From Methanohalophilus euhalobius (GTDB taxonomy: Archaea > Halobacteriota > Methanosarcinia > Methanosarcinales > Methanosarcinaceae), in the NCBI RefSeq assembly GCF_900215215.1, contig NZ_OBDR01000005.1, positions 1 to 64,000 on the forward strand: a stretch of 64,000 nt of DNA. Direction: 5' to 3'. Each line of letters starts with the position of its first letter. The first letter of the stretch is position 1. Position numbers and translations under genes: made by a program. The notes beneath the pieces were generated by a model, which worked only from the letters and a program-made list of their open reading frames with translations, was not told the DNA's origin and searched no databases. Below, piece after piece: positions 56,836 through 64,000 of the stretch.

Positions 56836-58026
56836 ATGAAATATATACGTTTTGCAACTGCCGTCATTTGTGTATTCATAATCTTCTGTGGTTTTGCCAG
56901 TGCTGCAGAAGAAATAGAGGAACAAATCCAGCATGCTGAAATCACGGTGGGAGCAGGAGACAGCATCGTACTGGATCAGGGTTATTCCATCAATGTAATT
57001 GATATAAACAGTGAAAATGGAGATTTGCTCATAGAAGTTTACGTTGATGAGAAAAAGGTAGAACAGGGAATTGTCAAAGAAAATAAGCCTTTCAGATATC
57101 TGAAGACAATAGAAGATGAGGATGATGAAGAAACTGACTACCTGATATTCAATGTCAGCCTGCAGGATACTGAAGAAAAGGACGGCGAAACATATTCCGA
57201 GATCATAATCAAACAGTATATCGATCCAGAAATTGCTCCTGATGACTATTTGATATCGGAAAAATCAGATAAGTCGAACAAGTCGTTGTCCATGATTATC
57301 GGAAAAGAAACAGAACTTAAAGAAGATTACACCATCAAGGCAACAGATCTTGACGATAAAACCGTAACTATCACACTTCGTAAAAACGGCAACATTGTAA
57401 AAATGACAGAAGACCTTGGTGAGGGGGATGTTTTTGCCTATACACGCAAAAATGGAGATCGTCTGAGGACTATTTTTATGGGAGAAATTGATACAATATT
57501 TGAAACTACGGATTCGGATCATGTAATCCTAAAAAAAGTTATTCAAAAAACCGATAAGGTAATGGGGGAAGGACTGGAAATCAAAATAGAAGTCCCTGAA
57601 AAAAGTCCGGCAAATGAAAAAGCCATCATAAGTTACACCCTTGATGGTTATGCAGACAAAGTCGAGATCTATGTAGATGGAAATCTCATTGACCAGAGAA
57701 AAGAAGTATATGAAGATACCTACGACGCAGTTACCGACAGATTAAGCACCGGGGAGTACAATATCAAGGCAAAAGCAATAACATCCGAAGGAATGGTGGT
57801 ATCCGAGTCTGCGCTGTTGATTGTGGGGGACATAGCAAAAGAAGAAAGCCCGGGAAATGGCGCCGCAGCTATCATTGAGAAGGCAAAAAATGTGACTTCA
57901 AGTGCATCAGAGGCTGTGGACAAGATCTATGAAACTGCCAATACCCTGGAAAAAACTCCTGCACCTGGCGCATTTTTTGCTATATTCATACTTCTGGGAG
58001 CATGGGTGTGTTGCAGGAGGAGGTGA
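56836..58026 (+). CDS. S-layer-related surface protein with C-terminal sorting-like tail
   Basis: A 396-residue exported protein. Signal peptide: MKYIRFATAVICVFIIFCGFASA. Two tandem beta-rich units (about 30-135 and 150-245), each with a GDSIVLDQGYSINVIDINSE / KETELKEDYTIKATDLDDK opening, resemble the duplicated S-layer domains (PF07752-like) of Methanosarcinales. A third unit and Ala-rich stalk precede the C-terminal helix and CCRRR. The end, PAPGAFFAIFILLGAWVCCRRR minus its last residues, resembles PGF-CTERM tails with PGA instead of PGF. Ribosome-binding site GGTGAGG precedes the ATG. Confidence 0.8.
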   Translation: MKYIRFATAVICVFIIFCGFASAAEEIEEQIQHAEITVGAGDSIVLDQGYSINVIDINSENGDLLIEVYVDEKKVEQGIVKENKPFRYLKTIEDEDDEETDYLIFNVSLQDTEEKDGETYSEIIIKQYIDPEIAPDDYLISEKSDKSNKSLSMIIGKETELKEDYTIKATDLDDKTVTITLRKNGNIVKMTEDLGEGDVFAYTRKNGDRLRTIFMGEIDTIFETTDSDHVILKKVIQKTDKVMGEGLEIKIEVPEKSPANEKAIISYTLDGYADKVEIYVDGNLIDQRKEVYEDTYDAVTDRLSTGEYNIKAKAITSEGMVVSESALLIVGDIAKEESPGNGAAAIIEKAKNVTSSASEAVDKIYETANTLEKTPAPGAFFAIFILLGAWVCCRRR

Positions 58027-58095
58027 CAATATTTATATGCGCTTCTTCCCTATAACAGCCAGAATTTTACAAATCATCAATAACGTGATACTAAT

Positions 58096-59490
58096 ATGAG
58101 ATATGTAATGAAATTCGGTGGGACATCCATTGAAAATGGGAAAAAGATTCGCCATGTCGCAGAATTACTGAAAGACTACAGGGAACAGGGCCACGAAATC
58201 GTGGCAGTGACCTCGGCCCTTGGTGGAGTCACCGACGGGCTGATGGAAATAGGTATTGATGCGTCCCATAAAGGCAAAGTATCCCGGGTAAAGGAATTTA
58301 TGGCAGAGCTTGCCAAGAAACACTACGATGCAATTGAGATAGCCATCGATGATGCCAGGATTGCCGATGAAACAATCCGCACGATCGATGCTCTTATTGA
58401 TGAACTCGAAAAAGCACTCATTGGTATCTGTTATCTGGGGGAACTCTCCCCGCGTTCCATAGATTACATATCCTCCTATGGGGAACGTCTTGCAGCTCCT
58501 GTTGTTAGCGGAGCTGTGCAAAGTCAGGGAATTAATTCCAGATCATTTACCGGTGGAGAGGCAGGCATTGTAACCAATAGTGAATATGGTTGTGCCAGAC
58601 CTTTCGAGAAAACATATGAAAATGTTGGAAACATCCTGAAAAGGGTTGTTGCAACACATGTTCCTATAGTTACCGGTTTTATCGCAGAGAATGAAGAAAG
58701 AATTATTACTACCCTGGGACGCAGTGGATCTGATTTCACTGCTTCGATAATAGGGGCTGCTATAGAGGCTGATGAGATATGGTTATGGAAAGAAGTTCAC
58801 GGCATAATGACCAGTGATCCCCGGATTGTCCCTGATGCACGTCCGATACCCCAGATATCCTATATTGAAGCAATGGAACTCTCCTATTTCGGCGCAAAGG
58901 TACTCCATCCCCGTACAATTGAACCTGCGATCAAGCATGGAATACCCGTACGGGTGAAAAATACATTTGATCCTGAATTTGAAGGAACATTGATTGTTTC
59001 AGACCAGCGACTGCGCAAGGATGTAGTAAAAGCCGTGACCCTAATACGATCGGTAGCCGCAATAAACATCTCTGGGGCCGGCATGGTGGGTGCAATCGGT
59101 ACAGCTGCCAGAGTATTTTCCACACTCGCCAATGCTGGGGTGAACATCATAATGATAAGCCAGAGTTCCTCGGAAGCAAACATGTCATTCGTTGTGGATG
59201 AGGCTCATCTGGAAAATGCTGTAGCTGCCCTGAAATCCGAGATAAACCGGGATGTAATAGGAGATGTGGCCTGCGACAGGAATATCTGTGTGGTAGCGGT
59301 TGTAGGTGCCGGAATGGATGGCATCCCGGGTGTGGCAGGCAGGGTATTCAGCACACTGGGCAGGGAAAAAATAAATGTTATCATGATCAGCCAGGGATCT
59401 TCCCAGCACAACATTTCATTCGTGGTCAGTTCCGATGAAGCTGAAGAGGCAGTACGCCTGTTAAACCATGAGTTTGAACTTGGAAATTAA
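58096..59490 (+). CDS. Aspartate kinase
   Basis: A 464-residue aspartokinase, first step for Lys/Thr/Met synthesis and, here, for the aspartate semialdehyde used by the archaeal aromatic pathway. MKFGGTSIENGKKI is the kinase signature; TTLGRSGSDFTASIIGAAI and the metal loop follow. Two C-terminal ACT domains (about 310-464), each with FSTLANAGVNIIMISQSSSE / FSTLGREKINVIMISQGSSQ, bind the feedback amino acid. A TATA-like stretch lies at 58028-58040. Confidence 0.95.
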   Translation: MRYVMKFGGTSIENGKKIRHVAELLKDYREQGHEIVAVTSALGGVTDGLMEIGIDASHKGKVSRVKEFMAELAKKHYDAIEIAIDDARIADETIRTIDALIDELEKALIGICYLGELSPRSIDYISSYGERLAAPVVSGAVQSQGINSRSFTGGEAGIVTNSEYGCARPFEKTYENVGNILKRVVATHVPIVTGFIAENEERIITTLGRSGSDFTASIIGAAIEADEIWLWKEVHGIMTSDPRIVPDARPIPQISYIEAMELSYFGAKVLHPRTIEPAIKHGIPVRVKNTFDPEFEGTLIVSDQRLRKDVVKAVTLIRSVAAINISGAGMVGAIGTAARVFSTLANAGVNIIMISQSSSEANMSFVVDEAHLENAVAALKSEINRDVIGDVACDRNICVVAVVGAGMDGIPGVAGRVFSTLGREKINVIMISQGSSQHNISFVVSSDEAEEAVRLLNHEFELGN

Positions 59491-59504
59491 AACAGAGGGA
59501 TAAA

Positions 59505-60503
59505 TTGGACAAAAAACTTACCTACGCTGATTCAGGAGTTGACATCCATCAGGAAGAATCCACCATAAGCAATCTCACAGGAGGTATGACATACAGCAGA
59601 GAAGGATTGGGAGCCCCGATTACAAGCATCGGGCATTACGCCGGCCTGATGGATTTCGGGGATTTCGCTCTGGCAATGGCCACCGATGGCGTGGGCTCCA
59701 AGGTGCTGATTGCAAATGAGATGAAAAAATGGGACACCGTGGGGATTGACTGTATTGCCATGAATGTCAATGACCTGATTGCCATTGGCGCCGAACCTGT
59801 CAGTTTTGTGGATTACCTGGCAATCGAGAAACATTCCGACGAATTCGCACGGCAGATCGGCGAAGGGCTTGCAAAAGGTGCCGAGATTTCCAGAATGTCC
59901 ATTGTAGGCGGGGAGACCGCAACTCTTCCCGAGATAATCAAAGGATTTGACCTGGCAGGTACATGTCTGGGAATGGTGGACAAGGATGCCATCATTACCG
60001 GGGAGAAAGTAACAGAGGGTGACGTGCTTGTGGGTGTTCCCAGTAGCGGGGTCCACAGCAACGGCTATACCCTTGTCAGGAAGATCATTGGGAATTCCGA
60101 TTATTCCTATCATGACCCCCTGCCCTATGATAGCTCCCGCACCATCGGCGAGGAACTGCTAACCCCCACACGGATATACATGGAAGTGCTCGATGCAATC
60201 CATAAGTGCGAGGTACACGGCCTGGCACACATTACCGGCAGCGGCCTGCTGAAGTTGCGCAGGGTAAGCGAACTGGGATTTGATTTCACAGACCCTATCG
60301 AGCCACCCGAGATCTTCCGTTTCCTCCAGAAAAAGGGCAATGTCGAGGAACTGGAGATGTACCGCACCTTCAATATGGGGATGGGCTTTCTGCTTATTGT
60401 CCCGCCACATGAGGCTAAAAACGTTGCAGAAATAGTCAACGGGAAAATTGTGGGCAGGATTACGGAAAAAGATATCCGTGTAAAAGACCTTATTATTGAA
60501 TGA
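59505..60503 (+). CDS. purM: Phosphoribosylformylglycinamidine cyclo-ligase (AIR synthetase)
   Basis: A 332-residue PurM. Family motifs are LTYADSGVDIHQEE, ATDGVGSKVLIANEM, VGGETATLPEII and GVPSSGVHSNGYTLVRKI. Start TTG 59505 has GAGGGA 5 bp upstream and lies 14 bp after the aspartokinase stop; the N-terminal DKKLTYADSGVD is conserved, so no shorter start fits. Followed by a small conserved gene overlapping by ATGA. Confidence 0.95.
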   Translation: MDKKLTYADSGVDIHQEESTISNLTGGMTYSREGLGAPITSIGHYAGLMDFGDFALAMATDGVGSKVLIANEMKKWDTVGIDCIAMNVNDLIAIGAEPVSFVDYLAIEKHSDEFARQIGEGLAKGAEISRMSIVGGETATLPEIIKGFDLAGTCLGMVDKDAIITGEKVTEGDVLVGVPSSGVHSNGYTLVRKIIGNSDYSYHDPLPYDSSRTIGEELLTPTRIYMEVLDAIHKCEVHGLAHITGSGLLKLRRVSELGFDFTDPIEPPEIFRFLQKKGNVEELEMYRTFNMGMGFLLIVPPHEAKNVAEIVNGKIVGRITEKDIRVKDLIIE

Positions 60504-60790
60504 TCAACATGGCATGTATCAGTGACCTTCCCTATGAGATCCTGCTAAAGGGCGCATCCGTCAAGAAAAGTGAGGAATTCATTCGTGAGAACTGTGACGA
60601 GGTCTACCACGTGCCGGGTGGCTATAGCCTGGCCGGAGTTATGCTTAAAGGCGGCAAGACCATACCCATAGGCGTCAAGGGCAATTCTATTTATTTCCAG
60701 TACGTCAAACCCTGCAAGGGACTGTTCGTCCTCAAACTGGATGATGCACAGGAAGAAATTGAAAAATTGAGGCAGGGAAATTACCAGTAA
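60500..60790 (+). CDS. Conserved methanogen hypothetical protein
   Basis: A 96-residue protein, soluble, with a predicted alpha/beta fold: LKGASVKKSEEFIRENCDEVYHVPGGYSLAGVMLKGGKTIPIGVKGNSIYFQYVKPCKGLFVLKL. Three Cys. It overlaps purM by ATGA. No function is known to me. Confidence 0.78.
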   Translation: MINMACISDLPYEILLKGASVKKSEEFIRENCDEVYHVPGGYSLAGVMLKGGKTIPIGVKGNSIYFQYVKPCKGLFVLKLDDAQEEIEKLRQGNYQ

Positions 60791-61354
60791 TTACAATCTG
60801 GTATTCTTGCCCTGATCCACCGCACATCCCAGGAAATCCGCAGAAGGGAATTCATGGACAGTCGTGGCAATGATCAAACCCTCACCGAACTCTTTTTTCA
60901 CCATCACAGCCCGGCCCTGCTCATCTTTAAGAATCACTTCCCCATCGGTCCGTGAAAAGTAACCATCGCATTCCACCGGCTCCTGCGGTTCTCCAATAAT
61001 ACAGGGCATAGAATCATCCACAACCTCCAGCGGGGATTGCATGTGCTCTTCCACATAGGACAGTTCAAAGGGCAGCCATTCATATTCATATTCCGGCATA
61101 CAGGCCCCGAATACCACAAGCACACCGCCCCTTTTCACAAAATTGGCTATCTTGTCGCCTTTGTTCTCGATACCTTTCGCCACCTTCGTATAGGCCGGAT
61201 TGGCAAAACCAGTGGGCACCATCAGACACTTTGACGCAGGCAAAAAAGGAGTGCCCAGCGAATTGCCGTCCACCCGCAGGCATTCATAACCGTGTTCCTT
61301 GAACAACTTTTCAAAAAGAATGGGAGTATCCCAGAGCAGCATTACATCGGTCAT
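60791..61354 (-). CDS. Hypothetical protein with a class I glutamine-amidotransferase-like fold
   Basis: A 187-residue protein. LLWDTPILFEKLFKEHGYECLRVDGNSLG and VKRGGVLVVFGACMPEYEYEWLPF have the GATase1/ThuA-like alternation, with a Cys in VFGACM where a nucleophile elbow may lie; C-terminal FGEGLIIATTVHEFPSADFL. Its stop is adjacent to the convergent 96-residue gene; a small TACCAG/CTGGTA hairpin (60782-60803) spans the junction. Function unknown. Confidence 0.75.
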   Translation of the reverse strand: MTDVMLLWDTPILFEKLFKEHGYECLRVDGNSLGTPFLPASKCLMVPTGFANPAYTKVAKGIENKGDKIANFVKRGGVLVVFGACMPEYEYEWLPFELSYVEEHMQSPLEVVDDSMPCIIGEPQEPVECDGYFSRTDGEVILKDEQGRAVMVKKEFGEGLIIATTVHEFPSADFLGCAVDQGKNTRL

Positions 61355-61442
61355 GGAAGTTTGATTTGTGGCGGGAGATTATAATTGTGGCGGGTGCAAA
61401 AATGTAACACAACTGATCTTAAATTTTTTACTTATCCTAGGA

Positions 61443-62282
61443 TCAGAATGGATAATCCTCCGGGTCAGTAATATATTGGTCGATATTCTTGAAAGTAACC
61501 TCAGACCCCCCACTAGTTACTTCAAACCCATCACGTGCAATAACAATCCCTTTAAAGTGACTTCCTTTAAATATCACCTTGCCTTTGGGAGCAAAGAGCA
61601 CTCCGCTGACTGGCCCACTGTTAAAGTTAGTAAGTGATATGTCTCCCTCAGAGGCAACGATAATAATATTTTCAGCACTCCAAACACCTTGAGGAGAATT
61701 TGAATAGCTATCTGCAAATATCTTGATGTTGTCTGCTAAATCTCCTCCAGAAACATATCCACTGTTGTTATACCATTCATCAGATTTTACATTAGGCATA
61801 GCATACTCTGGCATCACTGGTTCTGGAACTGAGTTTTGTTTTATACATTTGTCAAGAATTTGCTGATTATAATTGTCTGGATGATCAATTTCCCCGGTAT
61901 AATAAATATATGAATCTTCAGAAAGAGAAGGTGTCCAATCTAATGTAAGATTACCATTCACATAGACATTTCCATGGATTTTAGCATCTTTCAATTCGAA
62001 ATCCCCACTGACGTAAACATCACCATATATATCACGAGTGCCACTCCATAACTTTAAATCCCCTGTTATATTGATTGAACCAGGAATACTCTGGGAACCA
62101 AGCCCTGCACTACCACCATTAAAATCAACATCACCATCAACATATATATTCGAAACCCCAATTGAAGCCCCATCATTAATGTCACTCGATAACAAATCAC
62201 CACCATTCAATACAATGGTTGCACCAGGACCATTGATTCTATTTCCTTTAAATTTCAGAAGGGTACCGTAAACAAAGACATT
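61443..62282 (-). CDS. C-terminal half of an amber-interrupted surface protein (DUF7305-like/polymer-forming beta repeats)
   Basis: A 279-codon open frame directly following, in the same frame, the TAG at 62283-62285. It begins NVFVYGTLLKFKGN and continues with beta-solenoid-like repeats (DIYGDVYVSGDF, IHGNVYVNGNLTL, GVLFAPKGKVIFKGSHFKGIVIA), the type found at the C-termini of pilin-like proteins. There is no ATG near the start (first alternative is TTG 62210) and no signal peptide, so independent translation is unlikely. It is best read as the continuation of the upstream pilin-PKD gene by readthrough; a pseudogene is the alternative. Confidence 0.75.
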   Translation of the reverse strand, partial: NVFVYGTLLKFKGNRINGPGATIVLNGGDLLSSDINDGASIGVSNIYVDGDVDFNGGSAGLGSQSIPGSINITGDLKLWSGTRDIYGDVYVSGDFELKDAKIHGNVYVNGNLTLDWTPSLSEDSYIYYTGEIDHPDNYNQQILDKCIKQNSVPEPVMPEYAMPNVKSDEWYNNSGYVSGGDLADNIKIFADSYSNSPQGVWSAENIIIVASEGDISLTNFNSGPVSGVLFAPKGKVIFKGSHFKGIVIARDGFEVTSGGSEVTFKNIDQYITDPEDYPF

Positions 62283-62285
62283 CTA
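62283..62285 (-). other. In-frame amber codon, candidate pyrrolysine site
   Basis: TAG on the minus strand (CTA on the plus) between two frames that are otherwise continuous from 63059 to 61443. Preceded by EFGEFITD and followed by NVFVYGT. The window encodes tRNA-Pyl and PylSBCD, so decoding as pyrrolysine (residue 259 of 538) is possible. Confidence 0.65.
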
Positions 62286-63059
62286 ATCCGTAATAAATTC
62301 TCCAAATTCAGGAGTTTGTTCTTCGGTTACATCTATATAATTCGTTTTTGTTATTGAGTCGTCAATTCCATCTTCATTAGTTACTGTTAATGTTACATCA
62401 TATGTTCCTTGACTCACATAAGTATGTAAAGGATTCTGATTTGTTGAAGTGTTGCCATCACCAAAATTCCATAACCAGAATGCTGAATTCCCTGTTGAAT
62501 TATCAATGAAGTTAACGGTAAGTGGTGCATTGCCACTAACAGGATTTGCAGTGAAATCAGCACTTAAGTCACCACCATCGCCGTCTCCATTACCACCAAC
62601 TCCACTGTCCCCTATGGACCCATAGGCATCATAGATTACCAGACTGGAAGCGGTATGGACCAGTTTGGTAGGCACCCTGTCATCGGTGATGTCGTAATTG
62701 AACTGTGTAGAAGTATTAATCTCTATTACATCCCCCAGAGCCCATTCGTCCGAATCGTAATTGGCCCGGATCTGCTCTGAAGTCAGGGTTTCATAGGAAC
62801 CATTGACATTGACCACAAGTTCAAGGTTTTCCACATCAACAGTTTCGCCTCCACTGTGGCGAAAATAGAGGGTGTCGGTATCCTTATCGACCCAGTGGTC
62901 GATGTCCACCCTGACGTTATCGGGTCCATCAAGAGAAGATAAAACAAAAGCAGCGACTGCCGCGATTGCAAGAACGATGATGCCGGTCAGCAGTATTTCA
63001 CTGAACACCTCAATGACCGCATCATCTTTTCTGGAAAAATCCCGCAGCCGTTTTATCAT
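62283..63059 (-). CDS. Archaeal type IV pilin N-terminal domain plus PKD domain, ends in TAG
   Basis: A 258-residue protein. The N-terminus RKDDAVIEVFSEILLTGIIVLAIAAVAAFVLSSL minus its edges is an archaeal pilin/class III signal segment with the hydrophobic helix at about 19-43. Next is a beta domain (about 45-155), a Gly/Asp spacer (GDSGVGGNGDGDGGD) and a PKD domain (about 168-248) with the FWLWNFGDGNTSTNQNP hallmark. It belongs outside the cell, assembled or anchored by its N-helix. The TAG end continues in frame into the next feature. Confidence 0.85.
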   Translation of the reverse strand: MIKRLRDFSRKDDAVIEVFSEILLTGIIVLAIAAVAAFVLSSLDGPDNVRVDIDHWVDKDTDTLYFRHSGGETVDVENLELVVNVNGSYETLTSEQIRANYDSDEWALGDVIEINTSTQFNYDITDDRVPTKLVHTASSLVIYDAYGSIGDSGVGGNGDGDGGDLSADFTANPVSGNAPLTVNFIDNSTGNSAFWLWNFGDGNTSTNQNPLHTYVSQGTYDVTLTVTNEDGIDDSITKTNYIDVTEEQTPEFGEFITD

Positions 63060-63103
63060 GGTGTGGGTTATGATACCATGAATATATTAATCTATCTTAT
63101 ATA

Positions 63104-64000
63104 TTATACCGCATTGAGATACCGATTGGTTTCCCAGTCATGAACCTGTAATTTGTAGGCATCCCACTCTGCATAGGCAATACGCAACAGGTTCTCATGC
63201 ACATGTTCTCCCAATGCATCCCTGAGGAACTCGTCCTTTGCCAGATGGTTGGCCGCATCCAGGAGGGTTGGAGGCAGGGTATCGATGTTCCTGTCAGCAA
63301 GACCCTTGGGAGTGAGATCATAAATATTCACATCAGTGGTTTCTCCGGGATCGATCTCCTCTTTGATACCTTTCAAACCTGCAGCCAGGATAGCCGCAAA
63401 AGTCAGATAGGGATTACAGGACGGATCGGGACTCCTCAATTCCACACGGGTACTCTGGCCCCTGGCAGCAGGAATCCTGACAAGGGAACTGCGGTTTGGA
63501 CCGGACCAGGTTATATACACCGGTGCTTCATAACCCGGCACTAGGCGTTTGTAGGAATTCACCAACGGATTGGAAATTGCAGTGATACCTTTAATGTGTT
63601 CCAGGACCCCACCGATGAAATGATAGGCGATTTTGTCCAATTCTTCCTCATCCTGCGGATCAAAGAAAGCATTCTTACCATCCTTGGAAAGGGACAGATT
63701 GACATGCATCCCAGAGCCGTTTTCAGAAGTGAGAGGTTTAGGCATAAAAGTTGCATGTAGTCCATTGAGTTTTGCTATAGTACGTGTAACGTATCGGAAG
63801 GTCACCACATTGTCAGCAGTCGAGAGAGCATCATCATATTTGAAATCGATCTCATGTTGTCCGAAGGCAACTTCGTGATGTGCCGCCTCTATATTGAAAC
63901 CAAGATCAATCAAGCCGAGAACAATCTCCCTGCGTATATCCTCTGCAAGGTCTGCAGGAGCAAATTCAAAATAGCGTCCGAAATCGTGGGGTTTGGTGGT
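63104..64000 (-). CDS. glnA: Glutamine synthetase type I, C-terminal part (5' end beyond window)
   Basis: At least 298 codons are present, open to the window edge; the in-frame TTG at 63913 is not the real start because FEFAPADLAEDIRREIVLGL continues upstream. Active-site blocks are AAHHEVAFGQHEID, NGSGMHVNLSL, NPLVNSYKRLVPG and RIPAARGQSTRVELRSPDPSCNPYL. The enzyme makes glutamine from glutamate and ammonia. The adenylylation Tyr region is not clearly of the bacterial type. Confidence 0.95.
   Translation of the reverse strand, partial: TTKPHDFGRYFEFAPADLAEDIRREIVLGLIDLGFNIEAAHHEVAFGQHEIDFKYDDALSTADNVVTFRYVTRTIAKLNGLHATFMPKPLTSENGSGMHVNLSLSKDGKNAFFDPQDEEELDKIAYHFIGGVLEHIKGITAISNPLVNSYKRLVPGYEAPVYITWSGPNRSSLVRIPAARGQSTRVELRSPDPSCNPYLTFAAILAAGLKGIKEEIDPGETTDVNIYDLTPKGLADRNIDTLPPTLLDAANHLAKDEFLRDALGEHVHENLLRIAYAEWDAYKLQVHDWETNRYLNAV

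Overview
The window is archaeal, from a methylotrophic methanogen of the Methanosarcinaceae. It carries a complete pyrrolysine (Pyl) cassette (pylT tRNA with a CUA anticodon, pylS, pylB, pylC, pylD) followed by a methylcobalamin:CoM methyltransferase of the MtbA/MtaA family. It also holds the McrA thioamidation pair ycaO/tfuA, coenzyme F420 ligase cofE, a Fae-Hps fusion, the archaeal aminoshikimate-type early aromatic pathway, RadA, Cdc48, an eIF1-like SUI1 protein and SecDF. Promoters are TATA-box type. Proteins are acid-rich, which fits a mildly halophilic genus such as Methanohalophilus, Methanolobus or Methanococcoides; the genus is inference.

Layout. 1-900: tRNA-Ala(GGC), then about 800 bp of AT-rich non-coding DNA ending in a long hairpin. 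893-4185: three-gene ABC export operon with an extracellular NEW3/CARDB-like protein. 4310-9796: pylT-pylSBCD and mtbA. 10008-13682: six tightly coupled genes resembling the bacterial orange-protein (ORP) gene set (two NifX/ORP-fold proteins, two MinD-type ATPases with ferredoxin inserts, DUF1847, metallo-beta-lactamase). 13739-15822: free-standing ferritin-like domain, MgtC/DUF4010 membrane protein, DtxR-type regulator. 15826-19407: tfuA/ycaO divergent from a 50-residue Cys protein and a cysteine desulfurase. 19410-25561: purL, DUF192, SUI1, HTH regulator, NreA repair protein, purC, nikR. 25612-29654: glycosyltransferase, flippase-like protein, PAP2 phosphatase, Sm-like and TRAM small proteins. 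29819-38322: cdc48-PRC, phosphoglycolate phosphatase, radA, MATE-MarR, coaD, an Endo IV-type protein and guaA subunit A. 38480-43615: aromatic amino-acid operon. 43612-47676: tpiA/fae-hps, a membrane protein, a MinD-like ATPase and its wHTH neighbour. 47785-53021: secF-secD-rfcS-elp3 operon. 53197-64000: dCMP deaminase-like, cofE, IS200/IS605 scars, a probable box C/D sRNA, hsp20, apgM, S-layer-like protein, aspartokinase, purM, and a pilin-like surface protein interrupted by an amber codon, then partial glnA.

How it fits together. The Pyl cassette lets UAG be decoded, and UAG is almost absent as a stop here: three of about 70 genes. The most striking of the three, at 62283-62285, separates an archaeal type IV pilin/PKD protein from an in-frame C-terminal domain that has no ATG start of its own, so suppression by the tRNA-Pyl encoded in this same window would give one protein of about 538 residues. 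The other two ambers end pylB and a DUF192 gene.

Regulatory palindromes are frequent: upstream of mtbA, ycaO, the divergent DUF192/SUI1 pair, marR, the MinD-like gene and the wHTH gene. Several genes start with TTG or GTG overlapping the previous stop codon, which indicates translational coupling.
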